From CAYZSU01 sp964480565 (lineage in GTDB: Bacteria > UBA10199 > 2-02-FULL-44-16 > JAAZCA01): DNA of 64,000 nt. Under the pieces are notes generated by a model. The model ran no database searches. It was not told where the DNA came from and saw only the letters and a list, made by a program, of their open reading frames with translations. This document shows, one piece after another, positions 8,467 to 15,963 of this stretch; positions within the stretch are counted from its first letter, which is position 1, and the number at the start of each line of letters is the position of its first letter. The translations under genes and the position numbers were made by a program. The stretch spans positions 5,539 to 69,538 of the forward strand of contig CAYZSU010000001.1 of the NCBI GenBank assembly GCA_964480565.1, given 5' to 3'.

Positions 8467-9732
8467 ATGGGTATTTTTACAGCGCTTTATGCAGGTGTGA
8501 ATGGTATTGGATCCAATGGTGAAGTGATTTCTGTGATTGGTGACAATGTATCCAATGTGAATACAATTGGTTTTAAAAGTGGTTTGGCTCAATTTGAAGA
8601 TATTTTGGCAGGTCAGTCTCAAAATATTGGCTTGGGTTCACGTATTTCAGATGTATCCACACAGTTTACACAAGGTGGTTTTGAATCCACAGGTTCAACC
8701 ACAGACTTTGCTGTGGACGGCAATGGATTTCTTACAGTTGTTGATCCAACGGATGGTTCCACTTATTTTACACGTGCCGGGCAGTTTAGCTTGGATGATG
8801 AAGGGTTTTTGATTAATGCGGGTGCGGAACGTTTGCAAGGATATCAAGCCGATTCCAGTAATAATCTAACTTCTACAGTGAGTGATATACAAATTTCATC
8901 ATCACCAGTATCGCCGAGTGCAACGACAGATATTGATTTAGCGATGAACTTAGATGCAAATGAAAGTGCACCAGCGGCATTTGATTCAACCGATCCAACA
9001 GCGACATCAAATTATTCTGCAGGTGTGACTGTCTATGATTCATTGGGCAATAGTCACTTAGTGACTATTTATTTTCGAAAAAATGCAGCCAATTCATGGC
9101 AGTGGTATTCTCTGGTAGATGGTGGGGAAGTGACAGGCGGTGTCGAGGGTGTGAATGAAATAGAAGCCAATGGCACGCTAACATTTAATGCTAATGGTGC
9201 ACTTACGGCTCTTGTAACAACAACCAGTGATTTTGATTTTATTGGTGCAACTCAGAATCAAGCGCCAACATTTGATTTTGGATCAGTCACTGGCACAAGC
9301 ACTGGGTTGGATGGTGCGACACAATTTGGTAGTAACTCTGCAATTAATAATATTACGCAGGATGGATATGCGGCGGGATCGCTTAAAAGTATCAATGTAT
9401 CCGATGATGGAACAATCAGCGGTAACTACACCAATGGTACAACTCGGACTATTTCGCAAGTTGTGCTTGCAAAATTTAAGGCGGAAGATGGGTTGCAGCG
9501 TGTGGGTGGAAATAACTTTCAGGAAACACTGGATTCAGGTGCGGCCCTGATTGCTGCACCTGGTTTAGGTGGTAGAGGATCTGTATTATCTGCTACTTTG
9601 GAACAATCCAATGTGGATATTGCCAATGAGTTGATTAAGATGATGATTATTCAGCGCGGTTTTCAAGCAAACTCACGTACCATTAGCGCAGTGAATGATA
9701 TGCTGGCGCAGTTGGTGAATATTGGCCAATAA
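8467..9732 (+). CDS. flgE: Flagellar hook protein FlgE
   Basis: FlgE polymerises into the flexible hook. The 421-residue product begins GIFTALYAGVNGIGSNGEVI and has the family motif NVSNVNTIGFKSG near residues 28-40 (usual form NIANxxTxGFK). The C-terminal helix is also conserved (QSNVDIANELIKMMIIQRGFQANSRTI). An upstream TTG is in frame, but AAGGAAGGAG at about 8450-8459 points to the ATG at 8467. A possible sigma-54 promoter lies in the 81-base gap after flgD. Confidence 0.96.
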   Translation: MGIFTALYAGVNGIGSNGEVISVIGDNVSNVNTIGFKSGLAQFEDILAGQSQNIGLGSRISDVSTQFTQGGFESTGSTTDFAVDGNGFLTVVDPTDGSTYFTRAGQFSLDDEGFLINAGAERLQGYQADSSNNLTSTVSDIQISSSPVSPSATTDIDLAMNLDANESAPAAFDSTDPTATSNYSAGVTVYDSLGNSHLVTIYFRKNAANSWQWYSLVDGGEVTGGVEGVNEIEANGTLTFNANGALTALVTTTSDFDFIGATQNQAPTFDFGSVTGTSTGLDGATQFGSNSAINNITQDGYAAGSLKSINVSDDGTISGNYTNGTTRTISQVVLAKFKAEDGLQRVGGNNFQETLDSGAALIAAPGLGGRGSVLSATLEQSNVDIANELIKMMIIQRGFQANSRTISAVNDMLAQLVNIGQ

Positions 9733-9820
9733 GGCATGGAATTATAATTATGGGGTTGTGTTCATAAATGGGCATTCCTAATTTCCATAATGGAATTGAT
9801 ATTGAGAGGGGAAAAAGATC

Positions 9821-10498
9821 ATGGCAGAAGAAGAGGTTAAGCAAGATGAGATGCCAGCCATTGAGGATGGTGCTGAGGGAGAAGATAGTGGCGATGAAGG
9901 GGGTGGCTCTGGTGGTTTAAGTAAAATCATCTTTGCAGCTGTGCCTGCGCTTGCGGCTGCATTAATTACAGCTCTTGTATTTTGGTTGTTTGTATTGCCA
10001 GATGATGCATCTCATGTGTCTGAAGGGGAGAATGAAGCGGGCGAAAGTCATGAGCAAAAAAATGTTGAGCATGACAATGGTAAGCAGGTAGAGACGCATA
10101 GCGATGAGAATAAAGAAAATACCGAACTTGTTGCTCAGGAAGTACGCAAAGAAGCTAAGGATCGCGTCACAAAAATAGTGCCATTAACCGATGAGTCGAA
10201 ATTTATTTTTCCATTAGATCCAATGGTTGTAAATATTTTTGATCGAACGACCATACGATATTTACGAATTGCATTGTCACTCGGATATGAACAAGCGGAT
10301 TTAAAGGCGCGATTTGAACAACAAGTGCCACGAATCAAAGATGCGATTATCTTTATAATGGGCGATGCGAGCGTGCGAGAACTGAATGATTCAGCAGGGA
10401 AAGAATTGCTAAAAGAGGATATCTTGGCGGCTGTAAATCGTATTATTGGTGATGATTTAGTAACAAATGTCTATTTTACTGAATTTACATTGCAATAA
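9821..10498 (+). CDS. fliL: Flagellar basal body-associated protein FliL
   Basis: FliL is an inner-membrane protein around the stator that supports torque. The product has 225 residues: a very acidic Gly-rich cytoplasmic start, one membrane helix at about residues 34-56 (IIFAAVPALAAALITALVFW), a charged linker of about 70 residues, and the FliL domain (FPLDPMVVNIFDRTTIRYLRIALSLGY). The linker and N-terminus are longer than in the enterobacterial protein. GAGGGG precedes the ATG. It is normally followed directly by fliM, but here 502 bases intervene. Confidence 0.93.
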   Translation: MAEEEVKQDEMPAIEDGAEGEDSGDEGGGSGGLSKIIFAAVPALAAALITALVFWLFVLPDDASHVSEGENEAGESHEQKNVEHDNGKQVETHSDENKENTELVAQEVRKEAKDRVTKIVPLTDESKFIFPLDPMVVNIFDRTTIRYLRIALSLGYEQADLKARFEQQVPRIKDAIIFIMGDASVRELNDSAGKELLKEDILAAVNRIIGDDLVTNVYFTEFTLQ

Positions 10499-10522
10499 AT
10501 TTTTGAGGGAGGTGTTTCAATA

Positions 10523-10610
10523 CTAAAAATTAGTCACAAGTTTAAGCGTATCAGTTTTATAGGTGTTTAATAAAATCGTGTCACTAGCGAGATGGCCTTT
10601 AGGCCAGCGA
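10523..10610 (+). repeat. Dispersed repeat B, copy 1
   Basis: The 88-bp segment starting CTAAAAATTAGTCACAAG matches 59461-59548 with about nine differences by hand alignment (about 90% identity). Both copies are intergenic and on the same strand. The shared part ends near TTTAGGCCAGCG; the sequences diverge after it. The function is unknown. Confidence 0.85.
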
Positions 10611-10947
10611 AGCAATCCAAGCATTGGAGCCTTAAGCAAGAGTCGGGCTACAGTTTGCCCCATGGATGACGCAGTTTTTTTCAAAGAAGTAGTAATGAAA
10701 GTGTATACATAAAAAGATGTGGCTAAATACTTGTGCATGAGACGGGGTTTCCTGAACCTTGGCTTGAAAGGCCTGGTATGATAGTATTTACATTTTATAG
10801 GTGCATTTTGACTTCAATACAGGGACCACTCTCTAATGAGTAGGTGCGTTCAATATCAGGCAACATTTTCCTAGCAAATACTAGGCAAAACCATCCATTT
10901 TTTTAATCAATAAACATATAACTACCTGTTTTTAATAGTGTTTTTTA

Positions 10948-10964
10948 TGGCACTGAAATTGCAT
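10948..10964 (+). promoter_or_regulatory. Sigma-54 promoter for the fliM operon
   Basis: TGGCACTGAAATTGCAT matches the sigma-54 consensus (TGGCAC, N5, TTGCW), with GG at 10949-10950 and GC at 10961-10962 separated by exactly ten bases. The predicted start of transcription, about 12 bases after the GC, is near 10974. This also decides the fliM start: the upstream in-frame ATG at 10938 would lie before the promoter. Confidence 0.82.
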
Positions 10965-11000
10965 ATATATAGTCTGTTCATTTTGCATGAAAGGCGGGCT

Positions 11001-11942
11001 ATGGTAGGCTATGAATTAACTGAAAAAGAGATTGCAGTCGTGAATGATATCTTTTCTGAGGATATTGTGATTGATGATCGTGTCCGCCCATATAATCTCA
11101 CAAAAAAAGTAAAAAAAGGAGATGAAGGTCTTGAGGTTGCTGATGAGATTGGTTCTGAGGTGAACTCGCGAATTCAACGGTTTCTTCAGGGTCGGTATGG
11201 AGAGGATGTTGTTGTTTCATTTTCAAAGCATCGCGTGCTTCGCAGTCAGGTATTTTTTTCAGATTTTTCATTGAATGAAAATATTATTATTCCATGGCAT
11301 AGTACTTCGGATTCCACATGTGGGGCATTGATTTGGCCATTGGAGCTGTTTTATTTTTTCTATAATAGATCGCTTGGTGGTGTGTTTGGGTATGAGAAAA
11401 AGGGAGATCTTACTGAAATTGAACTTCAGTCCATCAATACTATTTCATCTAGCATTTTAGGTACGCATGATGCGTGTTGGGGGCCGCCTCGAACAGATCT
11501 TACATTTAATGGCGATATGCTAATACTTAGTCAAAATGATATGGAAGATACGTCATGGGCACAAGATTTTTTAATTGGTAAATACACTGTGAGTTCAGGT
11601 GAGTCAGCGTGGGATATTCATATGGCATATCCCAAAACAGTGCTTAAGCCTTTAGCTGCACAAGGTGGATCAGCGAATAAGCATGTTGATAAAGATTGGG
11701 TCAATATGGTTCGTAATAATATTATGGACCTTGCTGTGGATATTACAACAGTACTCGGAGTGGTGGACGTGACCTTTCAGCAGGTAATGGAGATTAAAGA
11801 AGGTGATGTTTTTCAGCTTAATATCTTTGATCAGCAATATCCTGTTTTGATTGATGGTAAAACACAATGGTTAGCAAATGCAGGTGTGGCAGGTGACAGG
11901 CAAGCAATAAAGATAATAAAAGGAGTGAATGACAATGGATGA
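11001..11942 (+). CDS. fliM: Flagellar motor switch protein FliM (divergent)
   Basis: FliM is the middle C-ring protein that receives the CheY signal. The 313-residue product has the family layout: a short N-terminal peptide, a CheC-like middle domain (LGGVFGYEKKGDLTEIELQSINTI), and a C-terminal SpoA domain (VTFQQVMEIKEGDVFQLN). The N-terminal CheY-binding peptide, usually LSQEEIDALL, is recognisable only in degenerate form, LTEKEIAVVNDIF at about residues 6-18. The ATG at 11001 is chosen over 10938 because the longer frame starts upstream of the sigma-54 promoter. FliM overlaps fliN by eight bases. Confidence 0.93.
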   Translation: MVGYELTEKEIAVVNDIFSEDIVIDDRVRPYNLTKKVKKGDEGLEVADEIGSEVNSRIQRFLQGRYGEDVVVSFSKHRVLRSQVFFSDFSLNENIIIPWHSTSDSTCGALIWPLELFYFFYNRSLGGVFGYEKKGDLTEIELQSINTISSSILGTHDACWGPPRTDLTFNGDMLILSQNDMEDTSWAQDFLIGKYTVSSGESAWDIHMAYPKTVLKPLAAQGGSANKHVDKDWVNMVRNNIMDLAVDITTVLGVVDVTFQQVMEIKEGDVFQLNIFDQQYPVLIDGKTQWLANAGVAGDRQAIKIIKGVNDNG

Positions 11943-12246
11943 GAAGCCAATGCAATCGACAGGTGCAGAAATATCGACAGATATGAATGATTTAAAATTC
12001 GTGGCAGATGTGCCTGTAAATCTTCATGTGGAGTTAGGCAATGCCACGCTCACTATTGGTGAGTTGATGCAATGTAGTAGTGGATCAGTCATTACATTAA
12101 ACAAGCGTATTGGTGAGCCTTTTTTGATTACTTTAAATGGCCGGCCAGTGGCAGAAGGTGAAGTTGTGGAAGATGGTGCAAATTTAGGGGTGAAAATCAC
12201 CAATGTATTGCATACAGGTGATTTAAAAGATGTGACAACGGAATAG
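11935..12246 (+). CDS. fliN: Flagellar motor switch protein FliN
   Basis: FliN forms the lower C-ring and helps dock the export ATPase complex. The 103-residue product has a short N-terminal extension and one SpoA domain, VPVNLHVELGNATLTIGEL through NGRPVAEGEVV and GVKITNVL, at about residues 24-95. Two in-frame ATGs are close together at 11929 and 11935; AGGAG at 11921-11925 is 9 bases from the second and only 3 from the first, so 11935 is preferred. It overlaps the end of fliM. Confidence 0.95.
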   Translation: MDEKPMQSTGAEISTDMNDLKFVADVPVNLHVELGNATLTIGELMQCSSGSVITLNKRIGEPFLITLNGRPVAEGEVVEDGANLGVKITNVLHTGDLKDVTTE

Positions 12247-12254
12247 GAGTGAGA

Positions 12255-13007
12255 ATGAAAAAAGTACATACTATAATAATTGCTGTAGTGATTATGGCCT
12301 GCACTGGGCCTGTAATGGCTCAAACGATTAATCCTGCGCCAGCGACTAAAAATTCACAGCCGGAATTTCAGAAAAGTGCACCGGAGCTTGTTAGTGCTCA
12401 GCCGGTTAAGCAGGTAGCCAATATGCCGTTTCCAAAAAAATCAATCGCTGCTTCAACAAAAAGTGTATTTCAAAAAAGTACAAAAGCGATGTCGGGTGAT
12501 CAATATAAACATACATTGAAATGGGCCATTGGCCTGTCATTTTTACTCACATTTGTACTGACACTATTATACATGAAGCGAAAAGGTGTGGGAGGATTTG
12601 GTCGAGGCAAAGGAAAGTGCTTGTTGCGAGTGGTTCAGAGTATGGCTATCCATCAAAAACAGCGTATTTCCATTATTGAAGCCGATGGTGAGCGTATGGT
12701 GATTGGCATTAGTAATGATCGAATGACATTACTGTCAAAGCGATCCATGCGAGATGAGGCGGTTCATAGTATTGCACCTGTATTTGAAAGTGAAGTCATT
12801 CAAGCGGAGTCAGAGGTTGAAAAAGACGTTAATGTGTCGAACGTTACTAATACCAGTCAAAAATCATCATTTGCATCGATGGATAAGGCGGCGGCAAATA
12901 TCGTTGATCCAATAAATATTAGTTCTGATCGTACAGCAGGGTCCTCATCGGTTGAAAAGCAAATTGAGGATCGAATTAAAAATTTAAAAAAGTTTTTAAT
13001 TAATTAA
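12255..13007 (+). CDS. fliO: Flagellar biosynthetic protein FliO
   Basis: FliO helps assemble the FliP ring of the export gate. The 250-residue product has an N-terminal signal-like helix (residues 5-22), an alanine/glutamine-rich stretch, a membrane helix at about 94-114 (WAIGLSFLLTFVLTLLYM), and the FliO domain with LLRVVQSMAIHQKQRISIIE and MVIGIS. A tail of about 80 Ser/Val-rich residues follows. AGGAG at 12245-12249 lies 5 bases before the ATG at 12255. It is the usual neighbour of fliN and fliP. Confidence 0.9.
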   Translation: MKKVHTIIIAVVIMACTGPVMAQTINPAPATKNSQPEFQKSAPELVSAQPVKQVANMPFPKKSIAASTKSVFQKSTKAMSGDQYKHTLKWAIGLSFLLTFVLTLLYMKRKGVGGFGRGKGKCLLRVVQSMAIHQKQRISIIEADGERMVIGISNDRMTLLSKRSMRDEAVHSIAPVFESEVIQAESEVEKDVNVSNVTNTSQKSSFASMDKAAANIVDPINISSDRTAGSSSVEKQIEDRIKNLKKFLIN

Positions 13008-13021
13008 AAAAGAGAGTTCGT

Positions 13022-13831
13022 GTGCATAGAATGCATTTTATAAAAACAAATTCAGGATTGTTGAAAAATATCCATTCACTGCCATGGCGTGAAATAGCTA
13101 TAGGCATTGCAATGCTTATCGTTGCATTGATCGATATGAATGCCATGGCACAAAGTGCTGGGCCTTCATTGTCATTAAATATCAATACAGGGAATGGTGC
13201 AGGTGAAATATCATCTGCGGTAAAGATCCTGATATTTATGACATTGCTTAGTTTGGCCCCTGCGGTATTGGTGACAATGACGTGCTTTACGCGTATCATC
13301 GTCGTGTTTTCATTTATTCGCCAAGCCATTGGAATTCATCAATCCCCTCCCAATCAAGTGCTTATTGGCTTAGCTTTATTTTTGACTATGTTTATTATGA
13401 CACCCGTATTTAGTGAAATAAATGAGACAGCGATAAAGCCATATCAGGAAGATAAAATTGAACAAAGCGAGGCGATTGATTTAGCTATGGCACCGATTCG
13501 CAAGTTTATGTATGCACAAACGCATGAAAAAGATTTAGAGCTCATGTTAACTTTAAGTAAAAAGGATCGCCCCAAGTCATTTGATGATTTGTCAAATATG
13601 ATTCTCATTCCATCGTTTATATTGAGTGAATTAAAAACTGCCTTTGAAATCGGTTTTATAATTTATATTCCATTTGTATTAGTGGACATGCTGGTAGCAA
13701 TGGTGTTGCTAACAATGGGTATGATGGTATTACCGCCAGTGCTTATTTCGCTGCCATTTAAATTGATGCTCTTTGTTTTGGTGGATGGATGGGATTTATT
13801 AATTGGCTCACTTGTAAGGAGTTTTTCATGA
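13022..13831 (+). CDS. fliP: Flagellar export gate protein FliP
   Basis: FliP is the main subunit of the FliPQR export channel. The 269-residue product has a cleavable-type signal segment ending near MAQS, then the family signatures FMTLLSLAPAVLVTMTCFTRIIVVFSFIRQAIG and PSFILSELKTAFEIGFIIYIPF, plus MGMMVLPPVLISLPFKLMLF. The start is a GTG at 13022 behind AAGAGAG; an ATG at 13031 is the alternative and would change only three residues. It overlaps fliQ by four bases. Confidence 0.97.
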   Translation: MHRMHFIKTNSGLLKNIHSLPWREIAIGIAMLIVALIDMNAMAQSAGPSLSLNINTGNGAGEISSAVKILIFMTLLSLAPAVLVTMTCFTRIIVVFSFIRQAIGIHQSPPNQVLIGLALFLTMFIMTPVFSEINETAIKPYQEDKIEQSEAIDLAMAPIRKFMYAQTHEKDLELMLTLSKKDRPKSFDDLSNMILIPSFILSELKTAFEIGFIIYIPFVLVDMLVAMVLLTMGMMVLPPVLISLPFKLMLFVLVDGWDLLIGSLVRSFS

Positions 13832-14100
13832 CACCTGACCTAGCAATATCGATTGGCAAGGATGCTATTTTTACATTATTGACAACGGCTGCACCTATTT
13901 TGGCCATTGGTTTTGTTGTTGGGCTAACGGTGAGTTTAATACAAGCAGTGATGCAACTTCATGAAATTACAATTGTATTTGTGCCGAAGATGGTAGCCAT
14001 TGGTTTTGCATTAGTGTTTTTTGCAAGCTGGATGTTGGCACGATTGTCCACCTTTACCGTGACATTGTTTAACAGTATTCCTGGAATGGTTAGCCAATGA
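13828..14100 (+). CDS. fliQ: Flagellar export gate protein FliQ
   Basis: FliQ is the small two-helix subunit of the FliPQR channel. The product has 90 residues with membrane helices at about 15-38 and 50-75, and the motif GLTVSLIQAVMQLHEITIVF expected of the family. AAGGAG at 13816-13821 lies 6 bases before the ATG at 13828, which overlaps the fliP stop (ATGA). Its own stop overlaps the fliR start in the same way. Confidence 0.97.
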   Translation: MTPDLAISIGKDAIFTLLTTAAPILAIGFVVGLTVSLIQAVMQLHEITIVFVPKMVAIGFALVFFASWMLARLSTFTVTLFNSIPGMVSQ

Positions 14101-14870
14101 CAAATATTGAGAGCTATATTAACAGCGCTATATTGATAGTACTGATAAGCATTCGATTTGGAAGCTTAATTATGGCATCTCCTATTTTTAGCGGTCGGGC
14201 AATTCCTGTGCATGTAAAAGTAATATTGTCATTATCTATTGGTTTTTTACTTCACTCACATGTGGCGATGGTATCAATTAATATCTGGTCCTCCACAATT
14301 GAAATAATGATGGCGATTGTTTTTGAAGTAATTATTGGTTCATTTATGGGGTTTACTGTTCATCTGCTATTTTTAGCAGTTACACTGGCTTTTGAAATTG
14401 CAGGGATGCAGATGGGATTTGCAATTGCCCGTATTTTTGATCCAGAAAATAATCAGCAAATTTCAGTGCTATCGAAGTTTATTCTAATTATCGCAGTTTT
14501 TTTCTTTTTTAGCATGAATTTTCATCACTATTTGATGGTGTCTATTTTATATAGTTATGAAAAAATGCCTATTGGAATGTTTAACTTTTTTGATAGTCCA
14601 ATTATTGAAAATCTGATCAATTTTTTATCGACTAGCTTTGAAGTGGCGGTGCGAATTGCCACGCCAATTATTATAACGATATTAGCGATACAATTAGTCA
14701 TGGGTGTGATTTCAAAAACTGCACCACAGATGAATATGTTTTTTAATATCGCATTTAGTATTAATTTGAGCCTGGGTTTAATTATGGTCATGACTTTGTT
14801 GCCAAGAGTGCGCTATTTTTTTGAATCAGTGGGAAGTAATTTAACGCATCATATCTTTGGGTTAATTTAA
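14097..14870 (+). CDS. fliR: Flagellar export gate protein FliR
   Basis: FliR completes the FliPQR channel. The 257-residue product is strongly hydrophobic with six predicted membrane helices. The family features are present, including RFGSLIMASPIFSGRAIPVHVKV near the N-terminus and FEIAGMQMGFAIARIFDPE in the middle. It starts four bases before the fliQ stop and ends one base before flhB, so the gate genes form one continuous translation unit. Confidence 0.96.
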   Translation: MTNIESYINSAILIVLISIRFGSLIMASPIFSGRAIPVHVKVILSLSIGFLLHSHVAMVSINIWSSTIEIMMAIVFEVIIGSFMGFTVHLLFLAVTLAFEIAGMQMGFAIARIFDPENNQQISVLSKFILIIAVFFFFSMNFHHYLMVSILYSYEKMPIGMFNFFDSPIIENLINFLSTSFEVAVRIATPIIITILAIQLVMGVISKTAPQMNMFFNIAFSINLSLGLIMVMTLLPRVRYFFESVGSNLTHHIFGLI

Positions 14871-14871
14871 T

Positions 14872-15963
14872 ATGGCTGACGAACAAAAAAATGATTCGCA
14901 GGAGAAAACCGAGGAACCTACTCAGAGGCAGCTGGAAAAGTTTCGTGAGGAAGGTCAGGTTGCAAAAAGTCAAGAAATCACATCGATGTTTGGTTTTATT
15001 GCCGCTATTGCAGGGTTTTATTTTGCAGGAAAAAATATTTTGGAATCAGTGGTTACATGTACACAAACAGCATTAATATCAGCTGACTTTGATACTATGT
15101 CAGATGCGGTGTCGCGACTTAGCAGTAGTGCGCAGGATGCATTTATTAGCCTCATGCCTGTATTGGGTTTGATGTTTGTGACAGCGATTTTAGCAGGATC
15201 CACACAAACGAAATTTTTAGTTACATTGAAAGCATTAAAACCAAAAGCAGATAAGATTAGCCCATTGGGGGGGATTAAACGGCTTTTTTCAAGCCAATCT
15301 GCGGTTAATTTTATAAAAAATGCATTAAAAGCAGGTGTCATTGGGTGGATTTTATACCGGGTGATCTCCAATCGATTTGATGAAATTATTAATATTAGTC
15401 AGATAGCAGTATATGATCAATTTATCTATATTTTTAAACTTATTGCGAGTATTTTTTTAATTACAGTGATTTTTTTATTCGTTGTATCTGTATTTGATTA
15501 TCTCTATCAATATCACAGTGTTCGGAAAAAAATGAAAATGAGCAAGCAGGACATTAAAGAAGAAATGAAACAAACGCATGTGCCTGAAGGTGTGCGTGCA
15601 AAGCTAAAGCAAGTGCAGCATGAACGCGCGAGAAGGGAAATTGAAACACAAGTGCCCAATGCAGATGTGGTTATTACCAACCCCACTCACTTTGCTGTCG
15701 CACTACAATATGTTCGGGGGCAACATAGTGCACCAAAGGTTTTGGCAAAGGGCGCTGACTTGCTTGCCCAAAGAATTCGCGAGTTGGCAAAAGATAATGA
15801 AATAGTGATTTATGAAGAGCCACCATTAGCGCGTGCACTTTATAAGCGAGTAAAAGTGGGCAAAGAAATACCGATTGATTTGTTCAAGGCAGTCGCAAAG
15901 GTGTTGGCCTATGTGTATAAATTGAAGAAAATAAAACCAGCAATAAAGGCAGTTAATACATGA
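14872..15963 (+). CDS. flhB: Flagellar export switch protein FlhB
   Basis: FlhB controls substrate specificity of the flagellar export gate. The 363-residue product begins with the family pattern EKTEEPTQRQLEKFREEGQVAKS, has four membrane helices up to about residue 215, and carries the autocleavage site N270-P271-T272-H273, whose cleavage allows the switch from hook to filament export. The cytoplasmic domain after it (VLAKGADLLAQRIRELA, YEEPPLARALYKRVKVG) is intact. Its stop overlaps the start of flhA (ATGA). Confidence 0.97.
   Translation: MADEQKNDSQEKTEEPTQRQLEKFREEGQVAKSQEITSMFGFIAAIAGFYFAGKNILESVVTCTQTALISADFDTMSDAVSRLSSSAQDAFISLMPVLGLMFVTAILAGSTQTKFLVTLKALKPKADKISPLGGIKRLFSSQSAVNFIKNALKAGVIGWILYRVISNRFDEIINISQIAVYDQFIYIFKLIASIFLITVIFLFVVSVFDYLYQYHSVRKKMKMSKQDIKEEMKQTHVPEGVRAKLKQVQHERARREIETQVPNADVVITNPTHFAVALQYVRGQHSAPKVLAKGADLLAQRIRELAKDNEIVIYEEPPLARALYKRVKVGKEIPIDLFKAVAKVLAYVYKLKKIKPAIKAVNT

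Larger units (their letters stand above)
10499..11000. other. Intergenic gap between fliL and fliM
   Basis: This 502-base gap is unusual, because fliL and fliM are usually adjacent. It holds one copy of an 88-bp dispersed repeat (10523-10610), a possible sigma-70 pair TTGACT (10808-10813) and TCTAAT (10832-10837), and the sigma-54 promoter just before fliM. A 71-codon minus-strand frame here overlaps the repeat and has no ribosome site or recognisable relatives, so no gene is called. Confidence 0.6.

Noticed and set aside
10523..10738. Minus-strand 71-codon frame in the fliL-fliM gap
   Set aside because: It overlaps dispersed repeat B, has no ribosome site, and the repeat copy near groES does not keep the frame beyond the shared part.
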